Origin: Pomphorhynchus laevis
Lineage: Eukaryota; Acanthocephala; Palaeacanthocephala; Echinorhynchida; Pomphorhynchidae
Assembly: GCA_012934845.2 (NCBI GenBank)
Contig: WNNJ02003069.1
Coordinates: 1-64,000, forward strand
Direction of reading: 5' to 3'
DNA: 64,000 bases
The translations under genes and the position numbers were made by a program. Numbering within the stretch: position 1 is the first letter of the stretch; each line of letters begins with the position of its first letter. This document shows, one piece after another, positions 34,987 to 45,279 of the stretch. Below the pieces are notes generated by a model. That model was not told the DNA's origin. It saw only the letters and a list, made by a program, of their open reading frames with translations, and made no database searches.

Positions 34987-35580
34987 CAACTCACCACTGC
35001 CCTGAGGAGTATTCATTGTCGGGTGCCGTGTGACCTGGCAGTTGTACGGAGACAACGAAAGAGGCATCAACATTCGAAGCGGACTAGCCTTCATGTAAGA
35101 ATGTGGAATGTAATTTCGCTGACCTAGAAGGAAGCTTAATTAGTTAAAGAGATGGTTCGCTTCGGTCTAGAAATAGTCGGAGTTACTTCTCATCACAATT
35201 CTAGAACTGGAACTAAACTTTTGGATAAAGGCTGGACCTTGAACTATTCAGGAGTCACCGACATGAAGCGACGGCATGCATGTGTAGAAATACTTACAAG
35301 TCTCCGGTTGTCGTTCGTGGTAAAGAGGTTTAACCCAGTAAACGAAAGGCTGGTGTCTCTGAAACGTTTAGGTAAAGAGGAAAGGAAATAACTGTTGTGT
35401 GCGTATGCTCCCAACATTATCTCGGAATACGCAGCCTTCGTGGAAGATCTTCATGCTCTGCTTGATAGTACTCGTGGTGAAGATTCCATCGTTCTATTGG
35501 GTGACTTCAATGTTCATGTTGTAAGTGACAGAAGCACTTGGAAGGTAGTGTGGGGAGGAACGGACTCTCTGATCTGAATC
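34987..35580 (+). pseudogene. RTE-type LINE endonuclease remnant, copy 3
   Basis: This is the best-preserved of the four. Frame pieces read HVRMWNVISLT (about 35095), RFGLEIVGVTSHHNSRTGTK and on to KGWTLNYSGVTDMKRRHA (35152-35290), LTSLRLSFVVKRFNPVNERL (about 35308), then VCAYAPNIISEYAAFVEDLH and LLGDFNVHV (35395-35520). These match the N-terminal endonuclease of RTE/BovB LINEs (GVSS...GSGT, YAPN, LLGDFNAHVG). It breaks off at about 35580, in the middle of the domain, where AT-rich DNA begins. Only two or three frame breaks separate the pieces. Confidence 0.8.
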
Positions 35581-35971
35581 CAGATGATTTTTATTTCGTT
35601 TCTGTATACATTGTATATTATTGAGTAGTTAATTTAAATGGATTGATTTTTATTTTGAATTTAAATTTCATATTTAAATTTAGATAAACAAAATTCAATT
35701 AAATCGTATAAAATTATTTATTTTTCATCTATTAATTATCATTATTTTTATTAATTTATAACATTTATATTGTAAAATTATATTATAAAAATAAAATTTA
35801 ATTATAAAATAAAATTAAATCTTATAAACTTATTTATTTTTCATTTATCAATTATCATTATTATTTTATTAATTTATATTATCAATTAGGAAAACTCAGA
35901 TCGCTGTTTTAATTTATTTAAATTTGTTTTGTAACCATGACAATCTGATGCTTATTCTAAAGATATGATCA
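35581..35971 (+). other. AT-rich spacer upstream of cassette copy 3
   Basis: This corresponds to the conserved upstream block of the other cassettes (ttgtatacattgtatattat, then ccatgacaatctgatg), with an extra duplicated AT segment at 35700-35850. It holds nothing else I can identify. Confidence 0.5.
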
Positions 35972-36459
35972 ATGAACTATGTGTTCAAAATGATCTTTAC
36001 ATTTAATATGCTTATTACCGTAATATTAGGTTATACGAGCTTCGTTGCTCTATTTACTGTTGTATTTTATCAGCTGAGGGTAAGTAATAAAGATGCTAGC
36101 CATGGAAAAATTAAGCGAGTTGAGCATTGCAATAAAGCGACAATGACAAATCATAGCTACCAAGTAAAATGTATACAATATGAAGAGGATTATTGGTTTG
36201 GATCGGATAAATTAATGGAAGAGTCAAATATGTTAGAAAATTGCAAAATAAATAAATTTAAAATGCAAAAAAATTTCCAGATCAAACATGGCTTTACCGG
36301 ATAAGACAACGTTTGCTGGATTTGGATTACAGCGTTCTCGATCTGGTTAAGCCAGGAGAAGATATCAGTATTTTTAGTAATAAGAAACTTCTTAGATGGC
36401 GACGATTAAAACGAACAACTTCAAGAAATTTTAATATGTTAATGTGCCGTCACAAATAG
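35972..36459 (+). pseudogene. 166-aa membrane protein gene, copy 3, broken
   Basis: This copy matches the intact genes from the same ATG through the membrane segment and the central region. An indel near 36262-36285 then shifts the frame and gives a stop at 36304. The C-terminal coding (DLDYSVLDLVKPGEDISIF, then RWRRLKRTTSRNF) is recognisable in the next frame, with a further early stop near the KKK tail. Among its substitutions, N2, V25, D41, H44 and N54 agree with copy 4 rather than with copies 1 and 2, so copies 3 and 4 form one subgroup. Confidence 0.75.
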
Positions 36460-36911
36460 AAAAAGATATATTAATAATAATTTTTCAAACAAAAAATATT
36501 GCTTTTAACAATTTTCAAATAATAGTCATTCAAAATTGTTTCTAATGTCGTGGAATTAATAAAGTTCATCTTTATTATCTCGAGGGTTGAAAAATTACAG
36601 CATGTGAAGAGTCGATACACAGTAGTAAACGGATCGATGTAGACTCGGCTATTTCTTTACTTAATTTCAGCCGCAATTGTGATATTAGCTAGTATAAGTT
36701 TTCAGTTGATTGTGGCATTGTCGTCGTTTCCTTGACAAATATGACAGTGAATAAGATGACCATATGCAAGCATCATAGTATATGCACTCATTATCACTTC
36801 CAGACAGGCAAAAACGGCTTTCGTTCAACCGTGCTTGATGATCAATTGTTTTAGTGTTTTTCTCAGAAGTCAGGTTTTTCAGTACATCGGGCAGAACGGG
36901 TTCTAGTTGTA
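36460..36911 (+). other. Conserved 3' flank of cassette copy 3
   Basis: This matches the flank after copies 1 and 2 (aataaagttcatctttatta, actcggctatttctttactt, ttccagacaggcaaaaacgg) for about 430 bases. It ends where the CR1-like LINE begins. No gene. Confidence 0.6.
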
Positions 36912-39900
36912 CTTTATTATTATAACATAAGACTATAGCCGTGCAGCTGTTTTATCTGCTCACGGTAAATCTAATTTTATGTCAACAAAATCTTTATCCG
37001 GATACAAGATATTGAAATTAGAATCTGTGCCAAGCCATGTAATTATCGTTTTCTTGAAGTGCACTCTATTTAATATGTTGACGATATTCTCTGTTAGTTT
37101 GTTCTAAAGCCTCACCGCTCGATGAGAAAGGCTGTATAGTTTTCCGAGTTTGATGTGATGCAGGGTCTTCACATTAAGAGAGTGACCTCGGTTAGTAGTT
37201 CGCTGGCTTCGCTGAATACAGTCTATCGAGAATCCATCACGTTCGAATAACATTTCCCTAAAACATAAAATATCAAGACATACTATACTAGCACGGACTG
37301 AAGAAACTCCTATATTGCGCAAGCGGTCCTTATCGGACAATTTTCTGAGGGAATGGCTTTATCTCTTCAACCTACGTATGACATTTTCAAGCTCAATAAT
37401 CTCACCACGTGTACACGGAAATACCGCAGGGATACAATATTCAATAATAGGACGAATAAGTGAATTGTATATTGTTTTAAGACAGGAAGCCGATGGGTTA
37501 CAATAACACCTCCGGACCACTTAGCAAGGTTTCCTGGTCGTTTGGATGATTCTATCCGTGTTTGAACGACTCTTCAATGACTTGTGCCAAGTATTCCCAA
37601 ATCTCTCGTGCATTGTATCTGCGTAATTGGTTCGGCACCTAATTTATATCCGAAAGGAAATTTCTTATGTCCAAAGTACATGTGGCAGCACTTAGATATA
37701 TTCAACATCAGTCCTGTCTCATTACTCCACCTAACAATATTGTCTAAATCTTCCTGGAGCAGAAAACAATCATGATATGATTGAATGCACCGCCATAACT
37801 TGAGGTCATCCACAATCGCTAGGATATTGTATTTCAGCCTTAATAAAATATCCTAAAGAAAATGTTGAACAGTAAAGGGCCGAGAATCGTACCTTGAGGC
37901 ACTCCGGCACAAACATGACGAGGTGAAGAAACACTACTGTCTAGCCTCACTTGATATGACCGACCTTTCAAGAACGAACTAATCCAACGAACTACATGAA
38001 GATCGATACCGTATTTAGCCAAAACTACTAACAGAGGATCATGTGGTACTCGGTCAAAAGCCCGGCTAAAATCGATAAAAGTTACAACGACCACACACCC
38101 ATCCGTTACTACATCTGTCAAATTTTCACGAGCAATAATTAAATTAATGGGGCATGATCGAGTAGTGCGAAATCTATGTTGAGAAGGGTGCAGAATTTTA
38201 AATCTCTCCATATGAGAAGTTATGTATTTATGCACGAACCTTTCAAGACATTTACATACAACACTTGTCAGACTTACAGGACGATAACTGGACGGGTCTT
38301 CTCTGTTCCCTTTTTTGTATAGAGGAGTAATGTGAGATCGCTTCCACTGATCAGTGATGCATGATGTACATAGAGACATGTTAGACATCTCTGATAATGG
38401 GAATGCTAGCAGGTCATGGAGTTTTTGAAGAATGAAAGGATAATTGTTGTCCGGCCCAGCCGACGTGTAACAAGATAATTTACGCAATTCCCGTGATATG
38501 TCTGATAAAGAAATTAATGGCATATGGGAGACGAATGTTTCAGGAATTTGCAATGGACGAAAATCTGTAATTGGAGTGGGACAAATAAGATCAAAGACAT
38601 CTGCCAACATACTCACAATTTCGTCAGAATCTCTTGCAATATTACCGTCATGGGTCAAAAGGGAAATTGATGAAACAACTTTTCTACTTTTAATTTCATA
38701 GCTATAGAACGGCTTGAAAGAAACTGTATATAATTCCAGGATTTTCGATTCATGCTTTTGCCTCTTCAACAATTTCATGTAATTGAAGCGACGAGAATAC
38801 TGTAGATTTTCTAATCGAAGTGCCTAATTATTCAGAGATGATTTAAAGAGTTTATTCCGTTTTCTTTAAAGTCCCACTAACTCATCGTCAAACCAAGCAG
38901 GCCTGCGTTTAGCAAGGTTTTGTAAGGGTTTCAATGGAGCGACGAAGTCTGTGATATATTTGAGGGAAGCTGATAACGTATCCCAATCACGGACATGGGT
39001 AATGTCACTATTGTAAAGACCTGCTCTAATTGCGAGCGTACGTAATGAATCAATATCCACGTTGTACCAGTTACGTTTCAGATGTTTAGTTTCGGCAGTA
39101 GAGACATTGACAAGGGCACTAGAAGTAAACTTAATGACAAGATGGTCACTAAGACCTATGGGAGGATCATATTGAATTTCATGGACATCTAGTAGAGATT
39201 TACTAAAATCTAAATCTAACAAGGAAGAACTATGTCCCATAAACCTGGTTGCTTGAGTTACGTGTTGTATAAGAGATAGATCATCAACGAGAAAGTTCCA
39301 TAATTCGGTGTCCAAATGACATCCACCTTGATGACATTCGAATGGTGTATTCCCTGTTATATTAGCAATATTGAAGTCTCCAAGAAGGATTTAATTACAC
39401 GACTTTGTGAGTTCACTAAGATACTCAATTAAACTTGGTGATAAGCAAGATGAGCGTGGATCACGATAGCATACACAAATGATCATGGTGATGTCACCTG
39501 ATTCTATCATTAAAGCAAGTAACTCCATTCGTTCAACGCAACATGACATGGAGTTCCCTATGATAATTCTGTTAGCGACAAAAAGGCAACTCCACCACCT
39601 CTACATTTATCATGTCGGTCTGTTCTAAATAACGAGAAGCCTGAGATGGCAACACAAGCATCACTAATCTCACTGTGAAGCCAAGTTTCAGTAATTGCAA
39701 AAATCGACATATTGCTGTGAGACAAATTACAGCTAAACTCATCAAACTTCAAGACTAAGCTGCGAAAGTTAGAACATGTAATTTTCAGGGGATGTCTACT
39801 ACTATTCTTTGAAGTCTTAGTAAGACACCATAGAATAAAATTAAGTCACATAAGACACTATACCGTGAGTATTTAGGATTAACTTCTCCCAACGTACAAA

Positions 39901-40907
39901 TATACGTCGTCGGACCACCTAAAAATTTCGGATACAGATATCATTTTCACCTTGTTAACGCCTGTCGTTTAGTTCATTTTTAGCGAGAGATAGTTGTTCG
40001 CGCTCTTCAACCGATAGATCCTTATATATTCGCACAGAATTTCCCATTAGTCTATAAGCTCTACTAAGGATGATATTAGCTTGATCATTAGAAGCACATA
40101 CTAATCGAAGCATTCTAGTTTTACCATTATTATACATTTTACCAATTCTATGAAGGGCCAATACCTTCAAGGATGCTGCTAAATGTTCCTCTCCATCTAG
40201 AAAAATAATAGACAAGATATTTCTCACTGAAAGAAGGTCGTCATTCACACGGTTTTGAGAAATGACGGATTTGGATTCGTTGATATTAGCGAAAATTACA
40301 CATCTTAATCTGTTTAGGTTAGATCTCGACCCCCTTATGTTATTCCAACGTGCTGGTTGGTCAGGTTGCCGCACCGGATAACTTGCCGCAGGAGCGACTC
40401 TACTCAACGGAAAGACAGAAGTCCTATACTTGTTTAGGCAAGTTGCTACATCAGCGCGTGTAGATCGTGTTGTTTGACTTGGATAGATCGTGGTAGTGAC
40501 ACAAGGTCCAATTGCAATAGTGCTAGATTCCAATCAAAGCACAGTGTTACCATTTTGTCTAACAAAGCGGTTGGGACTATGTAGCGAAAAAATTCTTGCG
40601 TGAGTATGGGGTGTCCTATTCAAGTTTGACCGATCGGATACCGGGAAACTAGAAATGTTGCACTCGCATGAAGTACACGGATTCGTTGAAATATGAGCAT
40701 TATATCTACTTGCTACAGGTAATACAAGTCTATCATGATTACGTTTATCACATCTAGGATCTTGGTCCGGGGAAATTGTCATGGTTGCAACATCATTGCC
40801 AAATACAACATAATCCGATAATCCTGGATATACAACTGGGTGAGATGCTTTAAGGTGGGTCAAGGCACAGCCGATGCCGCAGATGGACTTGCCACTCCTA
40901 AAACCAC
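36912..40907 (-). pseudogene. CR1-like LINE, nearly full length, decayed
   Basis: On the minus strand, ORF1 runs 40914-39955 with one in-frame TGA (40534-40536). Its C-terminal half has LKVLALHRIGKMYNNGKTRM and IYKDLSVEEREQLSLAKNEL, typical of CR1/L2 ORF1 proteins. The endonuclease starts near 39750 (FAITETWLHSEI, RGGGVAFL) and continues 39315-38868 (SSLLDLDFS, LSDHLVIKF), ending in a TAA. The reverse transcriptase (38778-37574) has SSYRPVSLTSVVCKCLERFV, FIDFSRAFDRVPHD, AGVPQGTILGPLLFN and a frame-shifted ADD-containing part DDLKLWR. The C-terminus (RGHSLNVKTLHHIKLGKLYS) is at 37104-37240. The 3' end is at about 36912 with a taataataaag repeat tail. It has several stops and shifts. Confidence 0.85.
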
Positions 40908-41275
40908 TGATCATCAGGCACGGATGAACGAAAGCCGTTTTTGCCTTTCTGGAACTGATAATAAGTGCATATACTATGATGCTTGCATATGGTCATCTTA
41001 TTCACTGTCATATGTATCAAAGAGACGACAACAATGCCACAATCAACTGAAAATTTTGACTACCAAATATTACAATTGCGGCTGAAATTAAGTAAAGGAA
41101 TAGCCGAGTCTACATCGATCCGTTTCCTACTTTGCATCGATACTACACAGGCTGTACTTATTCAACCCTCGAGATAAAAAAGATGAACTTTATTAATTCC
41201 ACGACATTAGAAAGAATTTTGAATGGCTGTTATTTGAACATTTAAAAGGAATATTTTTTGTTTGAAATATTATTA
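40908..41275 (-). other. Conserved 3' flank of cassette copy 4
   Basis: The reverse complement matches the downstream flank of the other three cassettes (aaagttcatcttttttatct, actcggctattcctttactt, ttccagaaaggcaaaaacgg). The match ends at about 40908, where the LINE's 5' end begins. No gene. Confidence 0.6.
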
Positions 41276-41776
41276 TTAATATATATTTTTCTTTTTGTTA
41301 CAGCACATTAACTTACTAAAAATTCTTGAAGTTGTTCGTTTTAATCGTCGCCATCTAAGAAGTTTCTTATTTTTAAAAATACTGATATCTTCTCCTGGCT
41401 TAACCAGATCAAGAACGCTGTAATCCAAATCCAGCAAACGTTGTCTTATCTGGTCAAGCCATGTTTGATCTCGATTATTTTGCATATTAAATTTATTTAT
41501 TTTGCAATTTTCTAACATATTTGACTCTTCCATTAATTTATCTGATCCAAACCAATCATCCTCTTCATATTGTATACATTTTACTTGGTAGCTATGATTT
41601 GTCATTGTCGCTTTATTGCAATGCTCAACTCGCTTAATTTTTCCATGGCTAGCATCTTTATTACTTACCCTCAGCTGATAAAATACAACAGTAAATAGAG
41701 CAACGAAGCTCGTATAACCTAATATTACGGTAATAAGCATATTAAATGTAAAGATCATTTTGAACACATAGTTCAT
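41276..41776 (-). CDS. Unknown 166-aa single-pass membrane protein, copy 4
   Basis: This copy is open over all 166 codons, in the opposite orientation to copies 1-3. It differs from copy 1 at about nine residues (including I2N, I25V, Y41D, Q44H, S54N, an Asn-to-Lys in ENCNINK, and changes in IFNML and the final KKKK) and at about seven silent positions by my count. For a random drift of a dead gene roughly three replacement changes per silent one would be expected, so 9:7 hints at constraint, though the numbers are small. The membrane segment, EEDDW patch, basic tail and Cys pair are kept. Copy 3 is its closest relative and is broken. Its function is unknown. Confidence 0.65.
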   Translation of the reverse strand: MNYVFKMIFTFNMLITVILGYTSFVALFTVVFYQLRVSNKDASHGKIKRVEHCNKATMTNHSYQVKCIQYEEDDWFGSDKLMEESNMLENCKINKFNMQNNRDQTWLDQIRQRLLDLDYSVLDLVKPGEDISIFKNKKLLRWRRLKRTTSRIFSKLMCCNKKKNIY

Positions 41777-42410
41777 TGATCATATCTTTAGAATAAGCAT
41801 CAGATTGTCATGGTTACAAAACAAATTTAAATAAATTAAAACAGCGATCTGAGTTTTCCTAATTGATAATATAAATTAATAAAATAATAATGATAATTGA
41901 TAAATGAAAAATAAATAAGTTTATAAGATTTAATTTTATTTTATAATTAAATTTTATTTTTATAATATAATTTTACAATATAAATGTTATAAATTAATAA
42001 AAATAATGATAATTAATAGATGAAAAATAAATAATTTTATACGATTTAATTGAATTTTGTTTATCTAAATTTAAATATGAAATTTAAATTCAAAATAAAA
42101 ATCAATCCATTTAAATTAACTACTCAATAATATACAATGTATACAGAAACGAAATAAAAATCATCTGGAATAAATACTATGTTATCAGAATTCAGCCTCT
42201 TTTACTCGACCCAGCATATCACCGTGGTTTAATACATGTTAATTATGTATTTCCGGCAATGAAATGTAATTATAAAATATCTTATTATATTACGAAGTTT
42301 ATTATTTGTTATCCAGCCATAAAAATTTTAGATGAGTAAATAACTTGGTGAGTTATAATATAATTTTATAATATATTAATTATTAATTAATAAATTATTA
42401 TTAAATAGCA
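41777..42410 (-). other. AT-rich spacer upstream of copy 4
   Basis: The reverse complement of 41780-42150 matches the spacer of cassette copy 3, including its duplicated AT segment. At about 42160-42235 a stretch resembles the terminal block of family D (atcatctggaataaatacta, ttcagcctcttttactcg). The rest is AT-rich DNA resembling the spacers of copies 1 and 2. Confidence 0.5.
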
Positions 42411-43245
42411 TTATTTACGAGAATCCTGATGCCATGTGCATATATGGATCTCCTTTTGTTCAAAAATGGTGTTGGTTAGGCACAAATTGTTACGAGAACA
42501 AAAGTGCAATAATTCAACACCACTCGCATTCAGATCAGAGTCCGTTCCTCCCCACACTACCTTCCAAGTGCTTCTGTCACTTACAACATGAGCATTGAAG
42601 TCACCCAATAGAACGAGGGAATCTCCAACAGGAGTACTATCAAGCAGAGCATGAAGATCTGCCACGAATGCTGCGTATTCCGAGATAATGTTAAGAGCAT
42701 ACGCACACAACAGTTATCCCCTTTCCTCTTTACCTAAAAGTCTCAGAGACGCCAGCCTTTCATTTACTGGGTTAAACCTTTCTACCACGAACGACAACCG
42801 GAGACTTGTAAGTATTTCTACATATGTCTGTCGTCGCTTTCCGTTGGTGACTCCCGAATATTTCAAGATTAACCTTGATCCAAAAGTTTACTTTCAGTTC
42901 CAGAATAGTGATGTGAAGTAACTCTGACTATTTCTAGACCGAAGCGTACCATCTCTTTAACTAATTAAGGTTCCTTCCCTGACAGCGAGATGACATTCCA
43001 CATTCTTACATGAAGGCTAGTCCGCTTCGGATGTCGATACATATTTCGCTATCTCCGTACAACTGCCAGGTCACACGGCACCCGACAATGAATACTCCTC
43101 AGGTCATTGGTGAGTTGATAATTGTTCTTCGGACTTGATTTATGTTTTGTATATTTGTTGATAGTCATTTTCATTGTTTTGATTTGCTTGTTCGGCGATC
43201 TCTCGTTCCCGATATCCTTTTATGATCCTGCATTACTACTGTGAG
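42411..43245 (-). pseudogene. RTE-type LINE endonuclease remnant, copy 4
   Basis: On the minus strand 42710-42411 is open and reads VADLHALLDSTPVGDSLVLL, then GDFNAHVVSDRSTWK, NASGVELLHFCSRNNLCLTN and ICTWHQDS, the clearest run of RTE endonuclease motifs in the window. The upstream half (42711-43140) has the same order as copy 3 but is frame-broken, and the RTE 5' repeat follows to about 43245. It ends with no reverse transcriptase. Confidence 0.8.
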
Positions 43246-43254
43246 GAAAGAGGC

Positions 43255-43370
43255 CTCCGTGACTATTTGCAACGCGGATGTAGAAATACTTACGAGTCCC
43301 CGGTTGTCGTTCGTGGTATAGAGGTTTAACCCAGTGAACGAGAGGCTGGCGTCTCTGAGACTTATACGTC
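43255..43370 (+). pseudogene. RTE endonuclease scrap in opposite orientation
   Basis: About 105 bases (gatgtagaaatacttacgag through ggcgtctctgagactta) match 35269-35370 on the plus strand. They sit head to head against the minus-strand remnant that ends at 43245. The scrap joins directly to the repeat at 43363. Confidence 0.65.
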
Positions 43371-43420
43371 CGAACAATAGACCAATTGAAATTAAAATGA
43401 TTTAAAAAAATATTGTGTAT
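43363..43420 (+). repeat. Direct repeat flanking the 44-48 kb LINE, left
   Basis: The phrase cttatacgtccgaacaatag, continuing accaattgaaattaaaatga, recurs at 48393-48450 with one or two changes. The two copies lie 5,030 bases apart, on either side of the two-ORF LINE. Confidence 0.7.
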
Positions 43421-43984
43421 ATTTTGTGTATATTTTTAAAATTTGAGACGATTTTTAATTGAATTGAATATTCGAATGCCAATAATAACAGCTATAATAC
43501 ATTACACAAATGAGCTTGTTTTCATAAAGCTATTTTAAAGAGCTTGATTATTCACAAACTATCCAGATTAATATCAAAAGTTTCAGGAGAAACTTAGAGA
43601 AAAATAGATCGACGTACTTTATATTTATTACTAATTGTCTAATAAGTTCCGATCAAATGCAACACGAAATGTGCTGCTTTCTTAAGATACATGTCGATAT
43701 CATTGTGGTGAACTTATATCTTTCTTAATTTAATCATTACTAACGACGAGCCTGTGAATCCGAAATATTAAAATAAATAATTGACTTTGTGTTACTAATT
43801 ATAATGTCTTAATACAATCATTGTCAAGTCATAAATGCCCTTTAAACCCAACAGTAGTTTGGAAAATACCAATTGGATGGTAAATACCAGATTTTATTTA
43901 CCAGAAAGCAGTAGTGCCTTAATATGCATCAGTATACACGTCAAAAACAATCTCAAACTGTAACATGTGTTTTTGGTTATAAAG
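43421..43984 (+). other. AT-rich DNA and probable LINE 5' region
   Basis: No gene. The last 200 bases or so (with ggtaaataccagattttatt and a gtgtttttggttataaagta stretch) may be the 5' untranslated region of the LINE whose ORF1 starts at 44012. Confidence 0.4.
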
Positions 43985-44011
43985 TAGAGTTAACGAATTT
44001 TAGAAATTACG

Positions 44012-45247
44012 ATGGAAAGTGAGTATACGACGGAGCGATCAAAGCATTCTACGTCGTCAAACAGAAACTTCAATATGGAACAAGGAACAAGTACAATTTC
44101 AGATTTAAATATTAATTCCGTCAACGAGGTAAGTGATTTGTTATGCCAATTTAAAGCTGACTCGGGAGTGCTTCCCCCCATTCCTAAATTATCAAACTTG
44201 TGCATAATAAATGCTCTGAAACCGATCGAAAGGCACAAATTATTTCCCACTTTCCTGAGAGAATTCGTGGGAAAATTTAATAATAGAATTTTATTCAATT
44301 CTGTTAAGACGCTTGAAAATGCAATAAGAATTTCCTTCGCTAATGGCAGCGTTATGAAGGAGTATAACGAGTATTTTGCAAACAATTTAGCCCATCTGGG
44401 ATCGATTACACTCAAACCTATACAATGTTCCTTAAAAATTTCGAATTTTCCCTCTTTTTTGTCTGAAGATGATCTAACTATGTTACAAAAATCCTATTGC
44501 CTCCACTCTGTCAGGCAAGTTATAGGAAAGCTGGGAGACCCCCTCCCTGTAGCTTTCTGTAAGGCAGATATCGATAACGGATTGCTTCTGTCTAAGTCCG
44601 CTTCTAACCCTTTTTTAGGGTTCAACCGTCGCCTTACTTTAATTGAGGAAGACAATCTAACATATCCTCATTGTAATAATTGCCATGGATGGGGCCATTG
44701 GGGATCCTCCTGTGGTAAAATAAAGACTTACGGTGTTTGTGCCTCAGACTCATGTTCCAGTATGTGTAAGGGCGAGATATGCTCAGCTCCTCCCTCCTGC
44801 CTTAACTGCGGGGGTAAACACCCTGCTTGGTCCCGACGATGTAATCATTTCCGGGAATACCGACAGTTGTTTGCTAAAAAAACGGCTAATAAACCCTTCT
44901 CTGCAGCTGCTCATCCGGTGGATCGAATGTCAAATTCTGATATAATTCTTCTTCTGGACAATACTAAAAAGACGTTAATGTCACAATTTCAAGCGATGTT
45001 GACTCCTCTGATCTCGGCACTCGTGGGGGCGGACTCTGCCCCAATTCCTGCTAAATGTAAAACTCCCCAATCTAAGAAGAGGGGGGCTTCCGCAAATAAA
45101 GTTCCACCGCTTAAAATTAAAAAGCTTCTTAATAACATGAACATGGTTGGCGCCTCACTGGGAAATGAAGATATTGCCCAGGGAGCTCTGGCCCTGGATG
45201 GGGCTAGTGGCAAGGAGGATAACTTCCTTGCACCTAGCTCTGTCTAG
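44012..45247 (+). CDS. LINE ORF1, Gag-like zinc-knuckle protein
   Basis: The frame is complete and open over 411 residues. ORF1 proteins of Jockey-type LINEs bind the element's RNA. A Ser/Thr-rich start is followed by SGVLPPIPKLSNLCIINAL (about 54-72). There are two zinc knuckles: CNNCHGWGHWGSSC (about 221-234) in the CX2CX4HX4C form, and CLNCGGKHPAWSRRC further on, the GGxHPAWSxxC variant common in Jockey-clade proteins. A Cys-rich stretch lies between them. The C-terminal third is Lys- and Pro-rich. No disruption was seen, unlike in the copy at 30837. Confidence 0.85.
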   Translation: MESEYTTERSKHSTSSNRNFNMEQGTSTISDLNINSVNEVSDLLCQFKADSGVLPPIPKLSNLCIINALKPIERHKLFPTFLREFVGKFNNRILFNSVKTLENAIRISFANGSVMKEYNEYFANNLAHLGSITLKPIQCSLKISNFPSFLSEDDLTMLQKSYCLHSVRQVIGKLGDPLPVAFCKADIDNGLLLSKSASNPFLGFNRRLTLIEEDNLTYPHCNNCHGWGHWGSSCGKIKTYGVCASDSCSSMCKGEICSAPPSCLNCGGKHPAWSRRCNHFREYRQLFAKKTANKPFSAAAHPVDRMSNSDIILLLDNTKKTLMSQFQAMLTPLISALVGADSAPIPAKCKTPQSKKRGASANKVPPLKIKKLLNNMNMVGASLGNEDIAQGALALDGASGKEDNFLAPSSV

Positions 45248-45279
45248 GCTGGCTGCTCCTGTCTAACCGATCTGTCACA

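Noticed and set aside
36912-40907. LINE considered as a simple insertion splitting one cassette
   Set aside because: The flanks on its two sides are the same 3' flank in opposite orientation, not two halves of one sequence.
43171-43377. 68-codon minus-strand frame
   Set aside because: It runs antisense across an RTE scrap and into a head-to-head junction; not a gene.
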